A stretch of 64,000 nucleotides of DNA, taken from Euleptes europaea. Taxonomy: Eukaryota; Chordata; Lepidosauria; Squamata; Sphaerodactylidae. A program made the position numbers and the translations under genes. The notes beneath the pieces are model-generated. The model had not been told where the DNA came from, searched no databases, and saw only the letters and a program-made list of their open reading frames with translations. The stretch is from the NCBI RefSeq assembly GCF_029931775.1, contig NC_079321.1:17256501-17320500 (forward strand), written 5' to 3'. Positions 15,501 through 27,500 of the stretch are shown here, piece by piece; the stretch's first letter is position 1, and every line of letters begins with the position of its first letter.

Positions 15501-18500
15501 ATCAGTAAGAGGTGGGCGAATTCAATGTACCTCTTGCGTACCTACTGGGCAGAGGCTAAGCTAGTAGCAGTACACAGGTCTCTCTTGCATTATCTTTCCC
15601 ACCCTCCTCCTCAGGAAAGCACAGGCCGCTGGACTTGCTGGCAGACTGCACAGCAGTTTAGTGCTAGGGCAAGGGGTGCGGCTTAGGGGTGCAGCAGTGT
15701 CCGAACTCTGTTTAGAAATCCTCTAACCTTGACTGCAGTGTGTAGTTCTTTGCACAAGACTTTTGCTTCAAGGCAACTTTTAAAATTTCTTTCTAGAATC
15801 ATTTAAAGAAGAAGAAAATGTTCCTTCTGACATGCAGCCATTCCCCTCTCTCCAAACGGTAAGTAGCTTCTGCATCCGTTATGTATAATGTAACCTGTGA
15901 AATAGCATAGGAGTAATAATAATGCAGGTCAACATGGGAACTGTCTTAGCGTTATTTACAGTCAGTGGGTGCCTTAGATTGCAGTTACTCTTCATATAGC
16001 ACTGTTAAGCTAGCAAGTATCTGATACTGTCACAGCACAAAGATCAAAAGAACGTGTATTTAGCACAGTGTTGTTTTCCTCGACCAGTAGTGGTTAATAT
16101 TATTAGTGACTCTGGTAATGATTTCCCATCCAGGTATTAGAAGCTATTCCTGAAAATGTTGGGTTTAATATAGAAATAAAATGGATCTGTCAGCAAAAGG
16201 TAAGTAAAACATCCTAAATATACTACTTAGCTGAGTGCTTGCATCTACTTTCTTTAATCCAGTATTTAAATTATAAATCCTGATTAGACCACCTACTGCG
16301 CTTCTGTCCCTTTTAATTCTGTTATTGTCAAGTACAAGTAAATCAAACCCAACATAGCTTTTCCTGTGAGTTTTCTTGCCTTTACAGTCTGCGGTTTGTG
16401 TACCTAATATTAGTCCTGAAAATATGGACACACGGTTTCACTGAACAACGGCATCTGAAGGAACTGAAAGCCATCCAATCCAGCTGTTAAAGATTTATTT
16501 ATTTTTTCATGTTTCTAAAAACCCACCTTTTTCTTGCTCAGATGGGACCAAAGGTTGCACACTGTGGTGTGACAAATAAGACCATAAAACAGCAATAACG
16601 CAACTTGTGAAGAACACTGCAGAAGCTTTTCAGCCTTTCCAGTTTTTTTCCGCCTCTAAGCTGTTCTGTTTTGCAAAGCTTTCTAAAAACCGTGGGGTGG
16701 GGCAGGGGGCATTGCTGACAGTCCCAGCAGGCGGCTCCATAGAACCGGGCAGCAGCAGAGAAAGCCCGAAAGCAGGATGCAGTAGATCTCACACCTGCTG
16801 GCACGATGAGACGAACGGGGTAGACTGGTAGGGCGACTACAACTGCCATGCAGGTTCCTATTAGGAGAGCAGGCCACCTGCCCCTGCACAGACTGCTGTA
16901 GTCGAATCAGGCCATAACATGTTTCCAGCCGAGACAGGTGAATTATAGGCAAGTCCCTGCAGAGCAAATGGATCTGGATGACTCCGTCAAACGAGCCAAG
17001 CCACCTGCTGCTGGAGAGGGTAATTAAAAAAAAACAAAACCAACAGCCCATAATCTCCAAATGAGTTGACTTGGGGGGATGACTCCTGCCTAATGGCAAA
17101 TATTGGAGTCCAAGATTGTGTGTTTAACCTTAAGCTTGTTTTAGATGTTTTTAGCTGCCATATCATCCTAGTGCCTCAGAGTAAGAGGGAGGAATCCTTC
17201 AAGCATTCAGCTGTTACCTCTGGTAAACAGAGTGACTGGCAGATTATAAGTGGTATGTAATAATGTGAAATAGCATTATTACGGCCAGTATAGTTCTGCT
17301 TGCGATGAATTTGCTGGGTCATAGGTTATACTGGAAGCGGGGGCCGTAGAGCCTTCTCTTATAACTACTTGAAATGTCCTTGGTTCGCCACTGATTTATA
17401 CTAAATAACTAAAAATCTATTGTCTTTCAGGATGGGGTATGGGATGGTAATCTTTCAACCTACTTTGACATGAACAACTTCCTAGATATAATTTTGAAAA
17501 CTGTTCTGATAAAGGCTGGAATGAGGAGGATTATATTTTCTTCATTTGATGCAGACATATGTACAATGTGAGTGAAAATACTTTTTAAGAATGTGGTTTG
17601 GAGCATTATGCTTGGTGTTTTAAATAATCTAATTCCCCACCAAATTATAAAGTGAATAGGTTATTTCATTCTGGACCTTCTCATTGTTGGCATGTTTCAG
17701 TAGTTGTGGTTGATTCCTAAAAACTCAACTCTCTAGGATAGTGGTGGGAGCTTCCACTGGTTGTGAGAGTGAACCACACTCTGTGCCAGGGAGATATCAA
17801 TAGATGAGAACAACAATCACAATTCAGTAAGTTTTATACTGGGAAGAATCCTTTTGGGCTTCTTTGTTGCTTCTTCCTCAGATGCTGTTACTGTTGAAGA
17901 AGCAAGCAGCTTTTCAGATTTAAGATGCTGTCTGCCTCTTCAGCATTACAAGTATCTATGACAAAATATTCATTGAAATCTTTGCCCGAATCCATTGCAT
18001 TAGGCAATGTGTCATCAGAAGGCGGTGTAAGTAAAACAATACTGTGCCATGATTAGTTGTTTGCATTTGGTAAAATATAGATGATCCAAGGGAATTGTTC
18101 CTGTCCATAAAATGCTGTAAACGTAGACTTGGATCCTGCTGAAAATCTCAGCCCCCCCACCCCCCCTGGTTGTGCCCCAAAATGCTTACCTGAAATGTTG
18201 TTCCTGGGGTGGCAGGAAAGTATATGAATTTTTTAGCAAAACAAATCACCCTTCCTTCTGTCATCGGAAATTATTGGCAGGCTTCAACCCTATTGGGTAC
18301 GTATTTTATGAAGGATGGAAAGATGAAGATTAAGTTCATAATTTCTTTCCCCCCTTCCTTTGTAGACCAATTGCAATTTAGGAATAATGGGTGGGTGTCC
18401 ATGTTAAGAATTATATTTTAGAAACTTTCCTGACTGAGGCTGTAACTTTGCTCAAATGCTCTTACAGGGTCAGGCAGAAACAAAATAAATATCCCATATT

Positions 18501-21500
18501 GTTCCTAACTCAAGGAAGATGTGAAACGTACCCAGAACTGATGGATCTCAGATGTCGTACTACATCTATTGCTATGAGCTTTGCACAATTTGAAAATATT
18601 CTGGTAAGTCATAAAACATTTTGACCAGAACATTGTTTCTAAGACGGAGTTTTACCTAATATGTTGTTCTTTGTGCTACAACAAAAAGCTAAGAATTCAT
18701 TACAGCCTTTTAACCAAGATAAGTGTGTTTTAAGTGTTCATGTACTGTTAAACTCATTTAATAACTGGAATGGTTGACCCTTGCACAGTTAGTGTCTTAA
18801 GTATATGTTTTAAGAGTTTTATATTTTTTTTCAGGGAATCAATGCAAATACAGAAGAGTTATTACAGAATCTGTCATTTATCGATGAGGCAATTTCTAAA
18901 GGCTTGGTTGTCTTCTGCTGGGGTGATGAGGCAAATGACCCAGAGAACAGGAAAAAACTGAGAGAACATGGTATTCATGGTCTGATATATGACAGGTATT
19001 GCAATTTATTTTTTTAACTATTGTACTCTGTCTTCAGGAAACACTTTGTAATCAGATGGCAGCTAAGGTCCAGGTTGACTTGGAATAAGAAATTTAGACA
19101 ACAGTGGGCTTCTTTGGGCCAGGTGTAGCTTTTTTTGGGGGGGGGGGTTCTGCCCTATGCCAAAAGCTTAGATTTGTCTGCCTGTTCAGTGTGCACTGAA
19201 GAACCCTTACTAAATGAATCAAGCAGCAAAGAATTGCTGTTATGTATGTTGATACTCCTAATGGTGATTTCCAAGGGTTCAATGTTACAGACCTTTTCCA
19301 CTGCTAGAAGGCACTTATGCTGGTAGCTTTTTTACCAGTGCTCCCTTTCTCCTTTTCACTGCAGGTATACTATTCCTGTAGGTCCCCTGAACCCATGTCC
19401 ATGTTTCAGGGAGTGCGGGGGGTAGGCACGAGGATGGCAAGAATGTTCCGTGAATACTTCCACTTGCTGTGCTTTGGATGCAACCCATAGACTTTACTTT
19501 AAGGATTTCTGTGTATAGTATTAATTAGATAAACATATCCCTTCTTTTGGGTGGGGGGTACCAATTATTGAGACACACAAATTTGTTTCAGATTTTTTTC
19601 CTGTAGTTTTGATCCATTTAATTTGCTAACCTAAATTAGCATTTTCCAGTACTTTGTCATTATTATTTATGTCCCCTGTGAATGTACTCTTCTTGAGTCT
19701 AAATCTGCCTTTTTGGGTTGGTATTCTGCAACATACAACCTCGAGTTTATAGATGGAGGCTCCCAGGTGAAATCCTATTAGGATATGATTGAAATTAAAA
19801 TTTAGTCTACTTGCTGAGGTAATAAACATTGCTGGTTAAGTGATTGGGAGCCTTACTCATGAGTGTCCCCCTTGGAGGTAAAAAAAAAAAAAAAAAAAAC
19901 TTCCTACAGTTAGCATTACCCTGGAGCCAAACTACTTCTAACCACACATGAACTGTGGTTGGTGCTAATGATGTTCAGTACTCACATTGTTGCCAACTTA
20001 ATACTAATCATGGTTTGAAAAGTGTAGGGTAGGGGGTACTCAAACCTTACTAGAGGAGTACTCAAACTTGGAGTGAATTATCACCAATCAATAACTTTAA
20101 TACGGTCCAAGACCAGCAGATAAAAGAATTATCACCAAGGCATTGAGTGCATGCAGGGTTGCCTCTACAATCAAGTAAGTATCCTTCAAAGGAACAGAGT
20201 AGACAAGTCCTTGTGATGTCGTAGCACAGACCTGTAGATGGGCTGTTCTTCAGTGATCCTCTTGTGAGAAATCTCAGACTAGGCCTTTGTGTATTCTTTC
20301 TGTTATGGTACAGGACTTGCTGTGAACCAAAGTGATTTGCTTGCCAGTAGATTTGCTAGTAGATCCGTCTTTTGTGGCCAGGAAATCTGGCTGTAATAAT
20401 CTAGGATTTTTGTTGGGGGGGGGGGCTATTAGTGATGCCAGTTATTTGTCGGAATAAGAGATCTGTTGTTGCTGCCAGAAGATGCTTGGGATTTGTCAGA
20501 TGTCTATTCACCTGGGAGTAGAGAAGCCACTTAAAACACTTTCCCATATGCCCTTATTTCAAGGCAAACATGGAGGCATGAGAGGTAAAATTTCTGGAAG
20601 AAGCTGCCATCACAAGAGGGCTTGCAGCTATTTTTTTTTATATTGAGTTAAACTGTGTAACACTGAGTAGCATAGTATCATTTGCATTACAGCATTGTGG
20701 AACGAAATTAGTTGCATTTAAATGAACCCCTTTGAAAATATGATGTATGTCTACAGATATACACAGGAATTCTCATTATCTAATGCTGTAGATTGCCTTA
20801 CATAAAAAATTCCGACTGCACATTCAAGATCTTTGTTGGTTATCCAGGATAGATGATGTGGTATTTTGGGATCTATGCTCATTTCACTTCCTATAGCTGC
20901 AGGATGTCTATTCTGACAAGGAGGACGTAGGATGGGAAGGGAACTACCTGAGAAATCAGCCTCCCTCCTTCCCCCGGCCCAGAATTAAGACTCTGCTGTA
21001 AATTAATTGTTGTGTTCCATCAAATGCAGAGCGGGTGGGGAGATGTGTCATTGGCAACCAAGATGAAGTTAATTTCATGCCATCGTATTCTTTATTACTA
21101 TGTATGTTTGTGAAACCTGGTGAATGAAGAAAACTGGTAGGAAGAAAGTAGATTCCTTTGAAGTGTGGTGTTGGAGGAGAGTGTTAGGGATACCGTGGAC
21201 TGACAAAAAACAAACAAATCAGTGGGCTCTAGATCAAATCAAGCCTGAACTAACCCTAGAAGCTAAAATGACTAAACTGAGGCTGTTGTACTTTCGTCAC
21301 ATTATGAGAAGACCAGAGTCACTGGAAAAGACAATTATGCTAGGAAAAGTTGAAGGCAGCGGGAAAAGAGGAAGACCCAACAAGAGATGGATTGACTTTA
21401 TAAAGGAAGCCACGGCCTTCAGTTTGCAAGATCTGAGCAAGGCTGTTAAAGAGAGGACGTTTTGGAGGACATTGATTCATAGGGTCGCCATGAGTCAGAA

Positions 21501-24500
21501 GCGACTTGATGGCACTTAATACACACACAGGTGAAAGTGGGCACAATCACTTCTTCTAGGCGGAGGTAGGCCATGCATACAAAGATATTAACCCCCCAGA
21601 ACAGTTTCCCTAGATGACGCTTGGTGGTAGCTCCCCAGCTTTTGTCCTATAAGAAACATATAAAAATCAGTACTACGATTAATCAGCTTTAGTCAAGCAT
21701 CTCTACATCTGTAGTCCTCTGCTCTCCTGTTTTTGGCAGCCAGTATTGATGGTACTGTGCCTGCCATCGCAGTGACAGGAGTAGGCATTTTGGTGTCACT
21801 GTATCAGTGGCCCAGATCACCTTATTGTTCTGTAGTCAAGCCAGACTATCTGTAGAGCAGAAGTGAAGGTTAGTTGGCTGATCACCAGAGTTTTCAATAG
21901 GGGTTGACTCCATGAACCTCGAACAGTTTGGCAGATTTCCCTAAGCCGAGCACTTAGAAGGCTGTACTCTGAACCTGACAAGCGTCTTCCCAACATCCTG
22001 GCTGACAGGTACAGCTGTGCGAAATATTAAATCCATTGAGCCCAATATACAGGCTAGTGGTCCGGAAATACCTGTAATTGTATGTTCTTTGTGACTAATT
22101 TGGGACTAAACAATTGAGCTTTGTGAATATTGTAGTCCCCCACAACAGTAAATCTGAATGTTGTGTTTGAAAACTGAGATAGATAGGTTATTGAAAAGCA
22201 GCAGTGATTCCAGTAGATGCTGTCTTTGGCTTTCATGGGTAACCTAGTTAATGTAATAGAACGGGGGAGATTAAGAAAATATAATAGAATATGAATATCC
22301 GATTCACTGATGCCATTTTTGAGACTGTTCATCATTGAACTGTTTGGTGGAGGGATTTTGAAGCCTTACAGCTAGAACAGTATGAAGATTTGGGGTTATT
22401 TAGAGTTTTGATGTTCAAAATATGTGAGGAATGGAAAGGGAAATTGGTACGAAATGGTTTTGTTTGTTTTTTAAAGCCTCCCTCCAGCAGACAAAGAAGT
22501 TACTCGGTAGGTCATCTGCTAGGTTTCTAGTTCAAGTTAGTAGATTAATATTTCCTGTCTTTTCTTATTCCTTTAGGGTTCAGGAAGTCCAGGTACTTGC
22601 AGTTAATCTGCTGCCATCTAATGGTCCTATGGATGGATCACTTCCAATTGCATCCTTTGAAATCTTCATGGCTTCCAATTTACCCTTTTTACAGGGTGCT
22701 CGGAATACTTGCCAGGGGGGCTTAGCATGTAGTATATCAGGGACAGTTCTGGGACTTGGACTAATAAAATTGTTCTCTTTTCAAAGACTTCTTGTCTCCA
22801 GATTTGCCTGATTTAAGTCCCTTGAAAATCTTTGCCTAGTATTGCTCATGGCTCTGGTAATAGTTGAGTAACAGTAAAGGGACTGAATATCCCTTCCTAA
22901 TTATGTGTGAGGGGAGTTTTACATAGTCTGGGGGGCTGTCCCTGAAATAGAGCCTCCCTCCATTTGAGAGGATGCGATAGCTGTGTGCTACATCTTAAAA
23001 CTTCTGTTTGGATGGGGTACAACTGGCTAGTCCATATTTCAGATTCTTAAATAACTTAAAAACCTTAAATTGATCAGTCTTGCCTCACTGTTGGCTTGAG
23101 GAACTTGCTTGTTAAATATGGTCTTATACTTGGAAGTGGAATAAACTTTCTCAGGAAATCCTATGTACAGTAATGAAGGACTTCCTTAGGCATTCTGATA
23201 AAATCTAAGCAGGAAGCTCTCTGAGTGGGAAGCCTTCTCTTATGAGAAGGTTAGGTAGCATTTATTTAGCACTTCATGCTGATTATCTTGTTTGTAATCT
23301 TTACAACAAGTCTCCAAAGTAGGTTAGTGTTCCCATATTGCAAGGTGCCCTGAAGCTTAGAGTGGCTGCCTAAGGCCATGTGAATCTCTGGCATGCTGGC
23401 CTCCCTGTTTTGTAGCTTAGCCTCTTAGCCACTGGTGCTGAATGACTCATGCACATTTCCTTTTGAGTGAGAGCAAAGGAGGATTGTTTTAGCAAACAAG
23501 TGCTTCAGAATTGTGTGAGTCATTGCTGCAGAGAAATTGACTGATTAATTTTCAAGGAGTAGTCCCTTTGGGAATGAAAAGCAAACGGAGCCTTTATTCT
23601 TCTCGAAGTCTGATATGAGACCTCTTAGCTCAGTCAGGCATTTGTCCCCCCGCCCATTGCAATTGTTTTCTGTAACTCACAAAAGATGAAATAAATATAT
23701 TTAATTAGTGTCATAAGTGGCTAACTAGGACATTCTCTGGAAAAGAAAGTCCTGTAATCAAAGGTGTTGGCTCTGAGTGTTGCTTTGGTTTGGGTTGTGT
23801 TCTCCCCCCCCCCCCCAGGTACGTGGCATAGGAGATCCTGGTTCTCAGTTGAGATACATCTGTGATGGAGCTTAGTCCCTCTTTCCACCCAATCATTTTG
23901 ACAAATCTTTTTGATACACTAGATTTATATGGGATGGTATTTATAAAGCTTTTGTGATGCTAGTTTTTTGTTTAAAATACTCAAAGTGGGTATAGGTCAA
24001 AATAACGTATGGCTTACACAGTAAAAGCCCCGTGGCGCAGGGTGGTAAGCTGCAGTACTGCAGTCCAAGCTCTGCTCACAACCTGAGTTCGATCCCAACA
24101 GAAGTCAGTTTTAGGTAACTGGCTCAAGGTTGACTCAGATTTCCATCCTTCCGAGATTGGTAAAATGAATACCCAGCTTGCTGGGGGTAAGTGTAGACAT
24201 CTGGGAAAGGCACTGGCAAACCACCCCGTAAACAGAGTCTGTCTAGTAAACGTCAGGATGTGATGTCACCCCATGGGTCAGTAACGACCCAGTGCTTGCA
24301 CAGGGGACTACCTTTACCTTAAAAACAGTGTACATTTGCAGAGTTTCAGACCCAATTTGTATGTATTGAACAGTACATATTGAAGGGAATTCTTACAACA
24401 GTGAACATAGATTAAGTTTAAAAGGAAGCTTACGTGCTAGAAGGACCTGGAAACATCTACCGTATATACTCGCGTATAAGCCGAGTTTTTCAGCCCAAAA

Positions 24501-27500
24501 AAAGGCTGGCAAGGCTGCCCCGCCCCCGCGAGGGTTCCTCTGGTCGGCAGCGGCCGGCCGGGGCCTTCTGCAGGGCCGGCAAGGCTGCCCCGCCCCCGCG
24601 AGGGTTCCTCCGGTCGGCAGCGACCGGCAGGGGCCTTCTGCAGGGCCGCAAGGCCCCCCCCGCCCCCGCCGCCGGCCTTGCGAGGGTTCCTCTGGCCGGC
24701 AGGGGCCTTCTGCAGGGCCGGCAAGGCTGCCCCGCCCCCGCCGCCGGCCTTGCGAGGGTTCCTCTGGCCGGCAGCGGCCAGCAGGGGCCTTCTGCAGGGC
24801 CGGCAAGGCCGCCCCGCCGCCGGCCCCGCGAGGGTTCCTGCGGCCGGCAGGGGCCTTCTGCAGGGCCGGCAAGGCCGCCCCGCCCCCGGCCTTGCGAGGG
24901 TTCCTCTGGCCGGCAGCGGCCGGCAGGGGCCTTCTGCAGGGCCGGCAAGGCCGCCCCGGCCCCGCGAGGGTTCCTGTGGCCGGCAGGGGCCTTCTGCAGG
25001 GCCGGCAAGGCCGCCCCGCCCCCGCGAGGGTTCCTCCGGCCGGCAGCGGCCGGCAGGGGCCTTCTGCAGGGCCGGCAAGGCCGCTCCGTCCCCGCCGCCG
25101 GCCTTGCGAGGGTTCCTCCGGCCGGCAGGGGCCTTCTGCAGGGCCGGCAAGGCCGCCCCGCCCCCGCGAGGGTTCCTCTGGCCGGCAGCGGCCGGCAGGG
25201 GCCTTCTGCAGGGCCGGCAAGGCTGCCCTGCCCCCACCGCCGGCCTTGCGAGGGTTCCTCCGGCCGGCAGGGGCCTCCTGCAGGGCCGGGAAGGCTGCGC
25301 CGCTGCTGCCGCCGCCGATTCTCCTGGTGAGTAGGGGGTTCAGGGGCTCTTCCCCCTCCCCCCTTGAATGGCACTGGGGTTGGGGTGGGTTGGGAGGTCC
25401 CGCAAGGCCGGCGGGAGGGCGACCTGGGGCAGGGGCAAGATCTTCCCTGCGCTCTAAAATGGCGGCCGCCATTTTAGAGCGCAGCTTTACCAGAAAAGGG
25501 AATTTCTTATTGACCCTCGGCTTATACGCGGGTCAATAAGAAATTCCCTTTTCTGGCCTCAAGTTTGGGGGGGGTCGGCTTATACTCGGGTCAGCTTATA
25601 CCCGAGTATATACGGTATTTAGCATATGCCTTCTGTGGAGTCTCTTTGTCCTTGATAGCCTCTATTAATAAAAGAAAAGTCAGCTTTTATTTTTTTAAAG
25701 AACAAGATTCCTGTGTTCTAGGAACAAACAGGCCTGTCCGGTTTTGAGTTTTCAGTTGAGCCACATACTCTGTTGCACCGAAATTTCTTCCCAGTTGTCC
25801 AACTTGTGGTGGAATCGGTGGAGGAGTTCCTTGATTTGAGACCCCAGTACTTCCCCTCTGCACCAAAAAGAATCATATGCAGAACAACCTGGGATCGTAA
25901 GCAAGAGGTTTATCAGTTCAGTCCTCTTTTGGCAAGAGTTTTGAACTTTAACCCCATTTTTGGGTTGGGCCAGAAGGAAACTCCCCACTTTTGAGGAATC
26001 CCTTGAAATATGGGCCAGAAATCCAGCTTCACTGTTTTGCTACACTCAGGATTTGCTGTAATAAAGGCGATCCATTTCCAGATGGAAAGTCTTATATGTT
26101 TCTCTTTTTGTATTCTGAAATTTTCACCCCTTCAGATTCCCTATTAGCTTATTTGTGTATGTGTGGAGTAAAAACTGTTTACAGTTTGTATTGTGGTTTT
26201 GAGAGATTTTCCAGATTATGTTTCCCCACGTGAGCTGACTGCATTATGCTGTTGAAGAGATCTTGAGGAGGGGAAGGTGGAAAGCTTTGTGTTCGTTTTT
26301 ATGGCTTCTGTGCAGTCCCACATGGGGACTGCACTTGCGCAGGCCAGCCACAGAGAAGATTTACAAGCTTCTTAGAAGAGTTAGCTCCCTTGGAGCCCTC
26401 CCCTCCCCCCGTATGCGACCAAGCCCTAATGGCTTTTCCCGCCTATTGGTCACGTGACGGGGGGGTGGGGAGCACTTTTCCCTCAGTTCTTTTTCTGCCG
26501 TCGCGGAGAGAACACACAACTTTGATTCGTCCAATATACTTACCGTGAGGTGATTCGGAGAGATTCGTGTCGACCTTCGTTTTCGCGGTCGGTATACTCG
26601 GGCTACAAAACCGAAAGAGAGTTAGTTTTTTTTTTTTTAAAGGCTTTCTTTAAGAAATGCTGCACATGCGGTACTAAGATGGCAAAGGTCGACGAACACT
26701 TCGACTGCCTCATCTGTCTGGGAGAGAGGCATATTGTATCGGCCTGCAAGGCGTGTGCCCGGTTCACGCATAAGTGCCGCATAGATAGAACAAAAAAGCT
26801 TAAAGCGGCGCTCTATGAGAAATCCATATTCCCACAAGGGAGGGGAGAGAGGGTGGCTTCGTTGGGATCACAGGCCTCAGTGGCGTTCCACCCCAAGAGA
26901 AGTCTGCAGGCTTCTTCCCCTAAATTGATAGCAATGCCGTTGCGAGGAGTCGATGCGATCAAGGTCGAGCCCTGCTCCACGCCGTTCTCCGTCGTTGAGG
27001 GCCTCGACGTCTACGGGGGGCGACCCTCTCTTGGAGGCGAAGAAGTTTCCGTCGCCTCGCCATCGCTCACCGTCGAGACGGAGTGTGCAGTCCCCGAGGA
27101 AGAGGTCTGTGTCTCCACACCCGAAGCAGACCATGAAAGTGACTGCAACTTGGGAGAGGGGCCTTGCCCGCAGAGTAGGGCAGTACCTGCTTTTGGGTGA
27201 CCTCGTACCCCATCTCCATTGGGGGTCGAACTACAATTTTCTTCCTCGGACAAGGAAGCCATTGACATTCCCAAGATAATCTCGTCTGGAGACGAAGATC
27301 CCTCTACCGGCCCGAGAACCAACGTCAGGTCTTGACACACATACCAGGGTTGGATGCCCTATGCCTATGGCCCCCCTTGCTATCCGGGGTATGGCTATAT
27401 AGATATGAGACCCTACAACGTCGACCCACGCTTCGCTGGCTGGGGCGAAGTATCGCCGCTGTTCATTATGCCGAGCTCCTTGTACGGTTGCCCCGAGGTC

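Larger units (their letters stand above)
24458..25617. mobile_element. Inverted-repeat DNA element (TACCGTATATACTCG ends) carrying a GC-rich minisatellite
   Basis: The two ends are inverted copies over 27 bp with two mismatches (TACCGTATATACTCG then C/G, TATAAGC-GA). Taking TA as the target duplication would suit a Tc1/mariner-type MITE. Between them lie a minisatellite (about 24500-25300), a 38-bp perfect palindrome, a 27-bp-arm hairpin and copies of CGGCTTATAC. It has no transposase. Long open frames on both strands come from the stop-poor GC repeat. Confidence 0.8.

Noticed and set aside
22431-22811. 126-codon open frame in the GPCPD1 intron
   Set aside because: No recognisable domain, no splice context, and normal AT-rich intron sequence around it; a frame of this length is expected by chance in 64 kb.
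24393-25539. Five long overlapping open frames (215-359 codons) on both strands, rich in Ala, Gly, Pro and Arg
   Set aside because: They come from the stop-poor GC minisatellite; all frames on both strands are open, the translated repeats match no family, and the DNA has transposon ends.
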